NCBI GenBank assembly: GCA_002409625.1
Contig: DHNY01000010.1
Span: forward strand, 1 to 64,000
Source: Anaerolineaceae bacterium UBA5404
GTDB taxonomy: Bacteria > Chloroflexota > Anaerolineae > Anaerolineales > Anaerolineaceae
Length of the DNA: 64,000 nt
Direction of reading: 5' to 3'
In this document: positions 24,132-32,777 of the stretch, piece by piece
How the letters are laid out: every line of letters begins with the position of its first letter
Numbering within the stretch: position 1 is the first letter of the stretch
The notes under the pieces: model-generated
What the model saw: only the letters and a program-made list of their open reading frames with translations
Databases searched by the model: none
What the model was told of the DNA's origin: nothing
Translations under genes and position numbers: made by a program

Positions 24132-25664
24132 TTAGTTAAGCTTTGCAAACTCACCTTCCCATACCATTTCGTTAACCGTGAGCATATAGGGTTGGAACCA
24201 TGCATCCGCTTCAAAGAAGGGTACGTGTTTGCGTAATAGGTCATAAGCTTTTGCTGTTCCATCGCCCATGATGGCGTTGGGAAGATCTTGCAATCTGAAT
24301 TCTACCGCCTGGCATGCGCTCATCAATTCAATGCCAACGATCATAGACACGTTCTGAAGCACCTGCCGGCAATGAACAGCGGCAGTGGCACCCATTGAAA
24401 CATGGTCTTCGATATTGCCTGAACTTGGAATACTATCCAGGCTGCTTGGATGTGCCAGGGACTTGTTTTCAGAGGCTAAAGCCGCGGCGGTGTATTGCAA
24501 GAGCATAAAGCCAGAATTGACACCACCTTTAGCGATGAGGAAGTCTGGATAGGTGTTGGATTCAGGCTTGCTATCCACCAATTTGGCAATGCGGCGCTCA
24601 GACATGTTGCCCAGGTCGGCAAAGGCGATTGCCAGGTAGTCCAAAGCCAGTGCCAAAGGCTCGCCATGGAAGTTACCACCCGAAACGATAAAGGGTTTAT
24701 CGTTTTCATCCCAGAATAAGAGGGGATTATCGGTTACCGAGTTGAGCTCGGTTTCTATGATGCCACGCACAAAGGCTAAAGTATGAGCAACCGCGCCATG
24801 TACCTGGGGAACGCAACGTAGTGTGTATGCATCCTGGATATTGGTGGGGTCGTCTGGTCGGGTGAGGTCGCTGTTTTCAAGCAATTCTCGCATTTCTGCA
24901 GCTGTTTCAGCTTGGCCAAATTGAGGTCGAATGGCGTGAATTTGATGTGTATAGGCACGGATTGTGCCGTTTTGTGCTTCCAGCGTGATTGCTGCTGCGA
25001 TATTTGCGGTGCGCATCACATTTTCTGCGTGGTGAATCATGAGGGTGCCAATGGCGGTCATCAGGGTTGTGCCATTGGTGAGTGCCAAGCCTTCTTTGGC
25101 TGCCAATCTAACCGGTTCGAGCCCAAGTTCCTCAAAAACCTCCAAAGATGGACGTAGCTCACCCTCATAAATAACATAACCCTGACCAATCAGAGGCAAG
25201 GACATATGAGCAAGAGGAGCCAAATCGCCACTTGCGCCTAAAGAGCCTTTTTCAGGAATCAAAGGCAGGATGTTATGATTAAGCATGGCTAACAAAAGTT
25301 CGAGTACTTGAAGTCTGATGCCGCTATGTCCTTTGGCAAGGGTGTTTGCGCGGATGAGCATCATCGCCCGGGTGGTGGCTTCGTCTAAAGCATCACCAAC
25401 ACCAACCGCATGGCTAAGAATGATGTTTTCCTGGAGCTGTTCCACATCTTCAAGCGGGATGAGGCGGTCTTTAAATGCACCAAAACCGGTGGTAATGCCA
25501 TAAGCGATTTGTCCGGTTTCGATGAAATTGGCAACAACTTCAGAAGCCTTGTTGATTCTTTCAACAGCTTCATGGCTCAAAAGCACTTGGGTGGCGGGAT
25601 CATGGGCAACTTCAATTACTGAAGCAATGGTAAGTGATTGACCGTCAATAGTTATTTGTTTCAA
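24132..25664 (-). CDS. hutH: Histidine ammonia-lyase
   Basis: This enzyme deaminates histidine to trans-urocanate, the first step of histidine breakdown. The 510 residues contain GSLGASGDLAPLAHM, in which Ala-Ser-Gly forms the MIO prosthetic group. They also show YGITTGFGAF near the N-terminus and conserved Tyr/Arg positions around QDAYTLRCVPQVHG. Translation begins at TTG with AAGGAG six bases upstream. No hutU, hutI or hutG is nearby, so it either feeds a pathway encoded elsewhere or acts on its own. It lies 22 bases after ppiB and may be co-transcribed with it. Confidence 0.92.
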   Translation of the reverse strand: MKQITIDGQSLTIASVIEVAHDPATQVLLSHEAVERINKASEVVANFIETGQIAYGITTGFGAFKDRLIPLEDVEQLQENIILSHAVGVGDALDEATTRAMMLIRANTLAKGHSGIRLQVLELLLAMLNHNILPLIPEKGSLGASGDLAPLAHMSLPLIGQGYVIYEGELRPSLEVFEELGLEPVRLAAKEGLALTNGTTLMTAIGTLMIHHAENVMRTANIAAAITLEAQNGTIRAYTHQIHAIRPQFGQAETAAEMRELLENSDLTRPDDPTNIQDAYTLRCVPQVHGAVAHTLAFVRGIIETELNSVTDNPLLFWDENDKPFIVSGGNFHGEPLALALDYLAIAFADLGNMSERRIAKLVDSKPESNTYPDFLIAKGGVNSGFMLLQYTAAALASENKSLAHPSSLDSIPSSGNIEDHVSMGATAAVHCRQVLQNVSMIVGIELMSACQAVEFRLQDLPNAIMGDGTAKAYDLLRKHVPFFEADAWFQPYMLTVNEMVWEGEFAKLN

Positions 25665-25686
25665 GGCTCTCTCCTTCTGCTCAACT

Positions 25687-26199
25687 TTATTCGTGGGTAA
25701 TTTCGATCGTATGCAAGCTTACGGCAGGCGAGCCACGTAGGTTGGGGTCACGCGCGGGGATTGAAAGCAGCACATCCAAACCTTCAACAACCTCACCAAA
25801 CACGCTGTGTTTGTTATCCAGCCATGGTGTGGGTACGTGGGTCAGGAAGAATTGCGAACCGTTTGTGTTTGGTCCCGCATTCGCCATGGAGAGGATGCCG
25901 GGTTTGTTGTGGCGCAGGCTGCTGTCAAATTCATCCTGGAATTTGTAGCCAGGTCCGCCCATGCCTGTGCCGGTGGGATCGCCACCTTGTGCCATAAAGT
26001 CATTGATTACACGGTGAAAAATCGTGTTGTCGTAAAAGCCTTCATTCGCCAAAAAGACGAGATTGTTGACGGTATTAGGCACTTTGCTTGCAAAAAGTTC
26101 AACTTTGATGTCACCAAGATCGGTTTTAAAAGTTGCGAAATATTTCTTTGTTAGATCCAATGAAAATTCTGGTGGTTTATTCCATTGCTTTTGAGTCAT
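25687..26199 (-). CDS. ppiB: Peptidyl-prolyl cis-trans isomerase, cyclophilin type
   Basis: This 170-residue cytoplasmic cyclophilin speeds proline isomerisation during folding. Visible signatures are [24 protein letters not shown] with the catalytic Arg, and [10 protein letters not shown] and [12 protein letters not shown] for the peptide pocket. There is no signal peptide. GGAGG five bases before the ATG at 26199 sets the start; an upstream in-frame ATG lacks one. A minus-strand TATAAT at 26231-26226 probably starts the transcript, which may continue into hutH. Confidence 0.92.
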   Translation of the reverse strand: MTQKQWNKPPEFSLDLTKKYFATFKTDLGDIKVELFASKVPNTVNNLVFLANEGFYDNTIFHRVINDFMAQGGDPTGTGMGGPGYKFQDEFDSSLRHNKPGILSMANAGPNTNGSQFFLTHVPTPWLDNKHSVFGEVVEGLDVLLSIPARDPNLRGSPAVSLHTIEITHE

Positions 26200-26225
26200 A
26201 TTGGCCTCCAATTGTCGTTTGCATT

Positions 26226-26231
26226 ATTATA
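26226..26231 (-). promoter_or_regulatory. -10 box of ppiB (and possibly hutH)
   Basis: A minus-strand TATAAT lies 26 bases before the ppiB start codon, leaving room for the GGAGG in a short leader. The -35 region is not recognisable. Confidence 0.4.
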
Positions 26232-26354
26232 ACCATTTTAGCCTTTTTATACATGCCTTGTTCTGCCAGCATCCAGGAAAGCGTGAAAAAAGGTGTGTGA
26301 ACCGTTGCTGTTACAAGCATTTACTCTTCGCTATACTCTTATGTAAAAGAATTG

Positions 26355-26360
26355 TATAAT
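26355..26360 (+). promoter_or_regulatory. -10 box six bases before an ATG; candidate leaderless promoter
   Basis: A perfect TATAAT is followed by six bases and then the ATG at 26367, so the predicted transcription start is the A of the start codon. No Shine-Dalgarno is present. Confidence 0.5.
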
Positions 26361-26366
26361 TACCTT

Positions 26367-27149
26367 ATGCAAACCAAACGAAAAATCAATGCTTTGCCAC
26401 TTATCGTCTACCTTTTGTTCTTCTTTCTTACTTTAGGCGTGTTGACTTATCACGCCAGTATGGGGATGCATATTCCAGCTTTTTGGGGAAGAGGTTATGA
26501 CACAATCTCGCTTAACACTTCCATGATTAATGGCGTGGAAATTACATCTTTTAAATGTCCTAAGTTTATGGATGAAAAAGAAGGTGGACTTATTTCAGTA
26601 TCGATTAAAAATAAAGATTATCGCAAGCAAACTGCAGGTGCCATCTTGATTGTCAGTAAAGCTGGTGTTCCATACAATCAATTTAAAACCGCAGAACGAA
26701 CCCGATTGGAGACGGGTGAGGAGCAAAGCTTTAGCTGGAAGATAGACAGTTCAAACCTTGTGGATAAGCGTGTTTCTGTGCGACTGTCCGTTGCAATGAG
26801 CCCGGACCATCCTTCTCATTCCGCCAGAGGATGTGTTGTCTTGCCATGGAGAGGTCCATTTTCGGCTAAGTTTATGAACACCTGGGCCTATCCTTTGTTT
26901 GTGTTACTTTTCATTCTGTCTGCGATTTGGTGTTACTTCAAATCAAACTTGAATTGGGAAAACAAGAAACGTTTCTTCTTTTTCTTATTCGCCAACGTGA
27001 TCGTATTGGTGATGTTTTTCTTCCTTATGCTCAGATTGTATTTGGTTGCGTTGGTTGCTTTGCCTTTCCTGTTTATTGGCTTGGTGGCAACCATACAAAC
27101 CAGCCCATACATTCCAGTGGATGAATATCGCAATTATTTAGACTCATAA
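26367..27149 (+). CDS. Membrane protein with an N-terminal anchor, beta-rich ectodomain and three C-terminal helices (unknown)
   Basis: I do not recognise this 260-residue protein. It has a hydrophobic helix near 10-30 and a polar, beta-rich region (about 35-165) that includes the segment GLISVSIKNKDYRKQ, typical of an Ig- or CARDB-like fold. Three helices (about 172-192, 205-225 and 225-248) and a short tail follow. Topology suggests an exported sandwich domain held at the membrane. A TTG at 26352 lies within the -10 box, so ATG 26367 is used; the mRNA is probably leaderless. It is a single gene between ppiB and the dehydrogenase operon. Confidence 0.6.
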   Translation: MQTKRKINALPLIVYLLFFFLTLGVLTYHASMGMHIPAFWGRGYDTISLNTSMINGVEITSFKCPKFMDEKEGGLISVSIKNKDYRKQTAGAILIVSKAGVPYNQFKTAERTRLETGEEQSFSWKIDSSNLVDKRVSVRLSVAMSPDHPSHSARGCVVLPWRGPFSAKFMNTWAYPLFVLLFILSAIWCYFKSNLNWENKKRFFFFLFANVIVLVMFFFLMLRLYLVALVALPFLFIGLVATIQTSPYIPVDEYRNYLDS

Positions 27150-27162
27150 AGTCGATTACAGT

Positions 27163-27192
27163 AAAAAAAGCTCCCATAGAGGAGCTTTTTTT
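27163..27192. terminator. Bidirectional rho-independent terminator
   Basis: GCTCC pairs with GGAGC, extended by A-run/T-run pairing on both sides of a short loop. It separates the convergent membrane-protein gene (plus) and the E2 gene (minus). Confidence 0.85.
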
Positions 27193-27210
27193 GTGTGAGT
27201 AAGCGTGACC

Positions 27211-28515
27211 TTAATCCCAGTCGGCTTCAAGCATTTTCTTGACTGACATTAAGAAGTTATCCGCGGCTTCGCCATCTATGCCACGATGGTCAAACACAAA
27301 GCTCAGATACACCATCGGTCGGATGGCTATTGAGTCGTTGCCTTGCTCGTCGGTGATGACAATGGCGCGTTTTTGCATGGTGCCTGTGCCCAATATGCCA
27401 AGTTGAGGTTGATTGATGACAGGATAGGCGAATAAGGAACCACCTGTTCCATGATTTGTGATGGTAAAGGTTGCGTCGCGCACTTCATCAGGTTTAAGCT
27501 GTTTGGTGCGGGCTCTGGCACTCAAATCGTTAATTGCCTGAGCGATGCCTTGCAAAGAGAGGTTTTGCGTTTGAGGGATGACAGGAACGATCAAGCCATC
27601 ATCACCACGCGCCACCGCCATGCCGATATTGATATCGTTGAATTGCCAAATGCCCTCATCGGTCCAGGTTGCGTTGATGTTTGGATGGCGTTTTAGTGCT
27701 TCAGTGATGGCTTTGACGAAATAAGCGGTAAGGGTGAGATTCACACCAGCTTGTTCCATGATGGCTTTGTTGCGTTTGCGGTGCGCTAAGACCTTGCTCA
27801 TATCTGCTTCCATTACCGTTAATACATGTGGCGAGGTTTGCTTTGACATCACCATATGGTTCGCGATGGACTTTCGAACAGAGCTGTGGGGAATGAGTTT
27901 GCCGGCTGCACTTGGCTTTTGGGCAGGTGGTGTAGCTGTGGCAGGTGTTGGACTTGCCGGCATTGCAGCAGGTACAGCTTGTGGTTCTTTCTTAGCCTGT
28001 GGCTTAGCCAAATAAGCTTCAACGTCGGCCTTTGTAACCTTGCCACCTTTGCCGGTACCGGGGATGTCTTGGATGTTCAAGTTGTGTTCAGCCAATAGTT
28101 TGCGAACAAGCGGCGAAACTGGTGCATCCGACACTGGGCTTGGCTCGGGTGCTTTTTCTTGCTGAGTTGTGTCCTGGATGGGTGCTTCCGCTGCTTTTGT
28201 TTCTTTTACTTCTGCGGGAGCAGCCACAGTTTCAACTTTTGCAGGTTCTGCTTCGGGTTTAGCGTCAAGGCTCTCGCCAGGCTCGCCAATGACACCCATG
28301 CTCTCACCGACTTTTACAATTTCACCGGCAGGAACGTCGATGCGCAAAAGGGTGCCTGCAATGGGTGCAGGAAATTCAGTTACAACTTTATCTGTCTCGA
28401 GTTCAACGATAGATTCCATCTCTTCAACAGTATCACCGACTTGTTTTAGCCAGGTGATAATGGTCATTTCTTCTACGCCTTCACCAAGAAGGGGTGCAAT
28501 AATTTTAGTTGTCAT
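27211..28515 (-). CDS. 2-oxoacid dehydrogenase complex, dihydrolipoamide acyltransferase (E2)
   Basis: This 434-residue core enzyme transfers the acyl group from E1 to CoA. An N-terminal lipoyl domain has its lipoylated Lys in ELETDKVVTEF (about 43). An Ala/Pro/Glu-rich linker leads to an E1/E3-binding domain (about 130-170, SPLVRKLLAEHNLN), a second Pro/Ala linker, and a catalytic domain ending with DHRGIDG, which holds the catalytic His and Asp. AGGAGG precedes the ATG, 9 bases after the E1 gene, so the two form an operon. No E3 gene is near. The substrate is probably a branched-chain 2-oxoacid or pyruvate. Confidence 0.9.
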   Translation of the reverse strand: MTTKIIAPLLGEGVEEMTIITWLKQVGDTVEEMESIVELETDKVVTEFPAPIAGTLLRIDVPAGEIVKVGESMGVIGEPGESLDAKPEAEPAKVETVAAPAEVKETKAAEAPIQDTTQQEKAPEPSPVSDAPVSPLVRKLLAEHNLNIQDIPGTGKGGKVTKADVEAYLAKPQAKKEPQAVPAAMPASPTPATATPPAQKPSAAGKLIPHSSVRKSIANHMVMSKQTSPHVLTVMEADMSKVLAHRKRNKAIMEQAGVNLTLTAYFVKAITEALKRHPNINATWTDEGIWQFNDINIGMAVARGDDGLIVPVIPQTQNLSLQGIAQAINDLSARARTKQLKPDEVRDATFTITNHGTGGSLFAYPVINQPQLGILGTGTMQKRAIVITDEQGNDSIAIRPMVYLSFVFDHRGIDGEAADNFLMSVKKMLEADWD

Positions 28516-28524
28516 CTTTCCTCC

Positions 28525-30930
28525 TTAGAACAACGCCGGATATTTCGCGGGCGCGTTCTCGTGCATCATTTCGTAAACCGCGTTGAAAATAGATTCTGTG
28601 CTGGGTTTCGTGTAATAGTCGCCATCGCTACCAAAAGGTGGGCGATGCTCAGCCGCAGTATGGGTTCTGGGTTCCATTTCGAGCCAGTCAAAACCGCCTT
28701 GCTCTTCGAGGACCTTTTGCATCATGAAGGCTGTTGTGCCACCGGGGACATCTTCGTCCACAAAGATGATTTTGCTGGTTTTCTTGAGGGACTCAACAAT
28801 CATGCCTGGTCTGTCAAAGGGTAGCAGGGATTGCACGTCTATAACTTCTACGTCAATGCCGATTTCAGCCAGTTTTTCCGCTGCTTCAACCGCGTGGCGT
28901 AATGTGGCACCGTAACTGACAAGGGTCAAATCTTTGCCTTCGCGCAAGATTTCGGGAACACCCAGGGGTACTTTGAAGTCACCCAGATTGTTGGGCACAG
29001 CTTCACGTAAGCGGTAGCCATTAAGCACTTCAACCACAAGCGCCGGGTCATCGCCTTCGAGTAAGGTGTTGTAAAAACCAGCCGCCTGGGTCATGTTGCG
29101 AGGCACTAAAACATGAATACCACGTACAAGGTTGAGGATGCCGGCCATAGGTGAGCCAGAGTGGAAGATGCCTTCCAAACGATGTCCGCGCGTGCGAATG
29201 ATGAGTGGCGATTGTTGCACACCATAGGATCGCCAGCGTAAATTGGCGAGGTCATCTGCCATAATTTGCAAGGCATAGAGTAAATAGTCCAGGTACTGGA
29301 TTTCAGCGATGGGGCGCAAACCGCGCATAGCCATGCCGATGCCTTGACCCAGGATGGTAGCTTCGCGAATGCCTGTATCGGAGACCCTTAGACTGCCATA
29401 TTTTTCTTGTAAGCCTCTAAATCCTTGGTTGACGTCACCCAGGTTGCCAACATCTTCGCCGAAACCGATCAAACGCGGTTCACGTTCAAGCATCAGGTCG
29501 AATGCCTGATTGAGAATTTCAAAACCAGGTAAGCGTTTGGGTTCGGCGTCATAACTAGCCGGAACGCCTTCTATCTTGAGAGGTGAGTGTTCTGAAGATG
29601 AGAAGAAGTGTTTGTCGTAATTAGCCACGCGACCTTGGTTGAGGTCTAAAATACTCTTGGCAAGTGCTTCACGGCTGGGTGTACGCTCATCTTTAGTGAG
29701 GACGAGTACTTCATTGCCAGCAGCGCTGATATCTCTGTAAAGGGGATCTTGTCTTTGCTCGAGTTTATCGCTAATCTCGTTAATTTTGTTTTGAGTCTTG
29801 GAATCCTTGGCTACTGCGCGTAGCATAGAGAGTGTTTCTGTGCGCAAAGTTTTGATTGGGGCCTGGAAGGCTTCCCATGCGGACTTGCGGGCGGCTTCGA
29901 CTGTCTTTTTATCTTCTGCTTCCCATTGGGTGATTTCTTCATCGCTGGCGATATTATCAGCGACGAGTTGCTCACGGAATTTGAGCAAACAATCATATTC
30001 TCTTTCCCAGTCCAGGCGCTCGGCCGATTTGTAACGTTCGTGTGAACCAGAAGTAGAGTGACCCAAAGGTTGGGTAAGTTCGGTGACATGCACCAGGGCT
30101 GGAATGTGATAATCGCGGGCGTTCTTTGCCGCCTCGGCGTAAGTTTCGAGCAGTGCGTCGTAATCCCAACCTTTGACTGTGTAAATATCATAACCACGAT
30201 CACATTTATCAGCTGGGCAGGGAATGCGTTGGAAGCCAGAAAGGATGGATGAGATGTTTTCTTTTACCATTTGGAAACGATTTGGCACGGAAATGCCATA
30301 ACCGTCATCGTAAACACTAATCACCGCTGGTGCGTGGAGCACGCCTATCGCGTTGACTGCCTCCCAAAAGACACCTTCCGCGGTACTGGCGTTACCGATG
30401 GTTGCCCAGGTGACCTCATTGCCATTGTTGCTGAATTTGTCCATGCCTTTAAGGGATTCAAGCCTTCGGTAAAGCACCGAAGCGTACGCCAAACCCACCG
30501 CACGAGGCATTTGGGCCGCGGTTGGGGCAATGTCGCTGGCGGAATTGTATTGTTTGGTTTGATCAAGCCAGTTGCCGTCTTTATCAATCATTGGGATTGC
30601 GAAGTGGGCGTTCATGTTGCGACCGCCACTGTGAGGGTCGAACATCGGATCGGTGTGGGCATACAGCTGGGCGAAAAACTGCTCCAGTGTGAGGGTATTC
30701 AAAGCTAACATCCAGGTTTGGTCACGATAGTAACCTGAACGCCAATCTCCTTTTTGGAAATTTCGGGCAATTGCCAGCTGAGGCAATTCTTTACCATCGC
30801 CAAAAATACCAAATTTGGCTTTGCCAGTCAGCACTTCTCTCCGTCCAATGATTGAAGCCTGGCGAGAACGGTAACCCAAGCGATAATCTGAAATCAGGTC
30901 ATCTTTGCGTAATTCTTTTGTTTTTGCCAT
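28525..30930 (-). CDS. 2-oxoacid dehydrogenase E1, fused alpha-beta chain
   Basis: This 801-residue chain joins both E1 subunits. The alpha part (about 1-420) has the thiamine diphosphate region GNASTAEGVFWEA and VYDDGYGIS. The beta part (about 470-800) has EDVGNLGDVNQGF, SDTGIREATILGQGIGMA and a C-terminal transketolase domain. It decarboxylates a 2-oxoacid and acylates the E2 lipoyl arm; the fused type is usual for branched-chain enzymes but substrate use is uncertain. GCAGG precedes the ATG at 30930, and a promoter at 30984-30956 lies inside the longer open frame, which excludes the upstream ATG. The E2 gene follows directly. Confidence 0.88.
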   Translation of the reverse strand: MAKTKELRKDDLISDYRLGYRSRQASIIGRREVLTGKAKFGIFGDGKELPQLAIARNFQKGDWRSGYYRDQTWMLALNTLTLEQFFAQLYAHTDPMFDPHSGGRNMNAHFAIPMIDKDGNWLDQTKQYNSASDIAPTAAQMPRAVGLAYASVLYRRLESLKGMDKFSNNGNEVTWATIGNASTAEGVFWEAVNAIGVLHAPAVISVYDDGYGISVPNRFQMVKENISSILSGFQRIPCPADKCDRGYDIYTVKGWDYDALLETYAEAAKNARDYHIPALVHVTELTQPLGHSTSGSHERYKSAERLDWEREYDCLLKFREQLVADNIASDEEITQWEAEDKKTVEAARKSAWEAFQAPIKTLRTETLSMLRAVAKDSKTQNKINEISDKLEQRQDPLYRDISAAGNEVLVLTKDERTPSREALAKSILDLNQGRVANYDKHFFSSSEHSPLKIEGVPASYDAEPKRLPGFEILNQAFDLMLEREPRLIGFGEDVGNLGDVNQGFRGLQEKYGSLRVSDTGIREATILGQGIGMAMRGLRPIAEIQYLDYLLYALQIMADDLANLRWRSYGVQQSPLIIRTRGHRLEGIFHSGSPMAGILNLVRGIHVLVPRNMTQAAGFYNTLLEGDDPALVVEVLNGYRLREAVPNNLGDFKVPLGVPEILREGKDLTLVSYGATLRHAVEAAEKLAEIGIDVEVIDVQSLLPFDRPGMIVESLKKTSKIIFVDEDVPGGTTAFMMQKVLEEQGGFDWLEMEPRTHTAAEHRPPFGSDGDYYTKPSTESIFNAVYEMMHENAPAKYPALF

Positions 30931-30955
30931 ATTTTTACCTGCTTCTTTTTCTTTA

Positions 30956-30984
30956 ATTGTATTTAAAGAAATTCGCAAGGGCAA
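30956..30984 (-). promoter_or_regulatory. Promoter of the E1-E2 operon
   Basis: On the minus strand TTGCCC (30984-30979) and TACAAT (30961-30956) are 17 bases apart. Transcription should begin near 30949, about 19 bases before the E1 start codon. Confidence 0.6.
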
Positions 30985-30996
30985 AAGACTGTACAG

Positions 30997-31022
30997 GAAA
31001 AAGTGTTAGTTTATGTTAACTT
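30997..31022 (-). terminator. Possible weak terminator of the sugar ABC operon
   Basis: An imperfect A/T-rich hairpin on the minus strand (AAAAGTTA with TAACACTTTT) ends in a five-T run, shortly after the stop of the second permease. It lies just upstream of the E1 promoter. Confidence 0.35.
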
Positions 31023-31026
31023 TTGA

Positions 31027-31830
31027 TTAACCTTTGATGGCGCCGCTGCTTAAACCTTGTAAAAACTGTTTTTGGAAGAAAATGTAGAGCAAAAGCGTGG
31101 GAAGCGCGACGATGATTGCGCCGGCAGCCATTAGGGGAATGTTAGCCGAATAACGACCCTGGAAAAACGCTAAACCGACCGGTAAGGTGCGCAAGCTTTC
31201 TTTTTGAATCATGACCAGGGCTAAAAGGAATTCGTTCCAGGTCCACATAAAAATGAGCACGATGAGCGTGCTGCTTGCTGGTCTGGCGATGGGCATAAGC
31301 ACTTTCCAGAGCACTTGCCAGCGGGAACATCCGTCAATGGTGGCTTGATCGACGAGTTCATCGGGCAAGCTTTCAAAATAAGAGCTCATCCAAAGTGTGC
31401 CAAAGGAAACACTCAACCCGATTTGGGGCAAAATGAGCGCCCAAAGGGTATCGGTTAGCCCAAGCGATCGCATCCAGTTGTAAAGAGGAATGATGGCAGC
31501 GTCAAAAGGCACCATATACCCAAGCAGAATGAGAGGGAACAACAGGCTTTTGCCAGACACTGACAGTTTTCCAAAGGCATAACCACTTAGGATGGAGAGT
31601 AGCACCGAGATTGCCGTAACGATAAGGGCGACTATAAGACTGTTTTTGAAGAAAAGCCCAAATTTGCCTACCGTCCAGGCTCTTTTAAAGTTGGCAAGCG
31701 CACCAAAGCTGCCAGGGTCTGGGTTTTCGAAAGCTTTGCTCAACATACCCCACAACGGCAGCAACACAAAGAACAAGACAAGACATAAAAGCAAATAATG
31801 TGGAATCAGTTTGCGAAAGGTGGGTTTCAT
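31027..31830 (-). CDS. Carbohydrate ABC transporter permease (MalG/inner-membrane type)
   Basis: This 267-residue permease has six hydrophobic helices. The EAA loop that contacts the ATPase reads VDQATIDGCSRWQVLWKVLMP (about 177-197), as in MalG-type (CUT1) proteins. It forms the channel with the neighbouring permease to import a sugar or oligosaccharide. Its start overlaps the stop of that gene by 4 bases. No ATP-binding subunit gene accompanies the set, so a shared MsmK-type ATPase encoded elsewhere is expected. Confidence 0.9.
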   Translation of the reverse strand: MKPTFRKLIPHYLLLCLVLFFVLLPLWGMLSKAFENPDPGSFGALANFKRAWTVGKFGLFFKNSLIVALIVTAISVLLSILSGYAFGKLSVSGKSLLFPLILLGYMVPFDAAIIPLYNWMRSLGLTDTLWALILPQIGLSVSFGTLWMSSYFESLPDELVDQATIDGCSRWQVLWKVLMPIARPASSTLIVLIFMWTWNEFLLALVMIQKESLRTLPVGLAFFQGRYSANIPLMAAGAIIVALPTLLLYIFFQKQFLQGLSSGAIKG

Positions 31831-32732
31831 AATGCCCCTTTTTCGCTTTGTTTGAATACCCGCCTAATCACCAGGGAAATAAGCAGAATGATGAGGGTTA
31901 GGACGGTTGCCATTGTGGCGGCGTAACTGTGGTTATTCAATTCAAAAGCCCAACGGTAAATAAGTAATCCGGTAACCTCGGTAGATCCTCCCGGCGCGCC
32001 TTTGGTCATAGCGAAAACAAGGTCAAAAACACGAAGGGCGGCAATAATAGTGGTCATCAGTGCCACACTCAGTTCCGGGATTAATCCAGGCAGGGTGACA
32101 TGCCAAAATTGTCTGAAGGCATTGGCGCCATCCAGGCTGGTGGCTTCGTAAAGTTCTTCGGGGATGCGTTGAATGCCGGATAGAAAGAGAACCATGCAAA
32201 ACCCATATTGCACCCAAGCGGCTGCCATGCCTACTGCCGGCAAAGCAAACGTGAAACTGCCCAACCAAGCCTGAGCAAATTGCTCTAACCCCAGCCATCG
32301 TAAGAAGACGTTGATTGGACCGATGTTGGGATCGTACATCCAGCGCCACATAACCCCAACCACAACCATGCTTAGCACTTGTGGGATGAAATAAAGCGTG
32401 CGAAAGAGCCTCATCCCAGGCACTCGCACCCGCGCCAGGAAGCTAGCTAAGAACAAGCCAAAACTAATCGGCAAGAAGCTGTAAAAAAAGATAAATACAA
32501 AGTTATTGCGTAACGCAGATAAAAATTGGGAGTCTTGAAAAAGCTTGATATAGTTCTGAAACCACACAAAGCTCCGGGCGCCATAAAGGCTTTCAGCTTG
32601 AAAAAAGCTCGATCGAATGGTCTCAAGAATGGGCAGAAAGGTAAAAATCAGGTATAGCAACAAGGCTGGGAGCAGGTAGAGCAAGCCTTTCCACTTAGAT
32701 TCGCCTGGGTATCGTTTCGCCTTGTTTTGCAT
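31827..32732 (-). CDS. Carbohydrate ABC transporter permease (MalF type)
   Basis: This 301-residue permease has six predicted helices, the first near 15-35. It has the CUT1 EAA loop EELYEATSLDGANAFRQFWH (about 200-219). It pairs with the following MalG-type protein. The Shine-Dalgarno is weak. A G/C-rich hairpin region (32739-32772) lies between this gene and the binding-protein gene upstream; such hairpins often lower permease expression relative to the abundant binding protein. Confidence 0.9.
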   Translation of the reverse strand: MQNKAKRYPGESKWKGLLYLLPALLLYLIFTFLPILETIRSSFFQAESLYGARSFVWFQNYIKLFQDSQFLSALRNNFVFIFFYSFLPISFGLFLASFLARVRVPGMRLFRTLYFIPQVLSMVVVGVMWRWMYDPNIGPINVFLRWLGLEQFAQAWLGSFTFALPAVGMAAAWVQYGFCMVLFLSGIQRIPEELYEATSLDGANAFRQFWHVTLPGLIPELSVALMTTIIAALRVFDLVFAMTKGAPGGSTEVTGLLIYRWAFELNNHSYAATMATVLTLIILLISLVIRRVFKQSEKGAL

Positions 32733-32777
32733 CTTAGAAAAGCGCGGGCACTTATTGGCACCCTCGCTCTAGACCTT

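Noticed and set aside
30931..30984. Upstream ATG of the E1 gene
   Set aside because: The promoter -35 and -10 boxes lie inside this extension, so it cannot be translated from that transcript.
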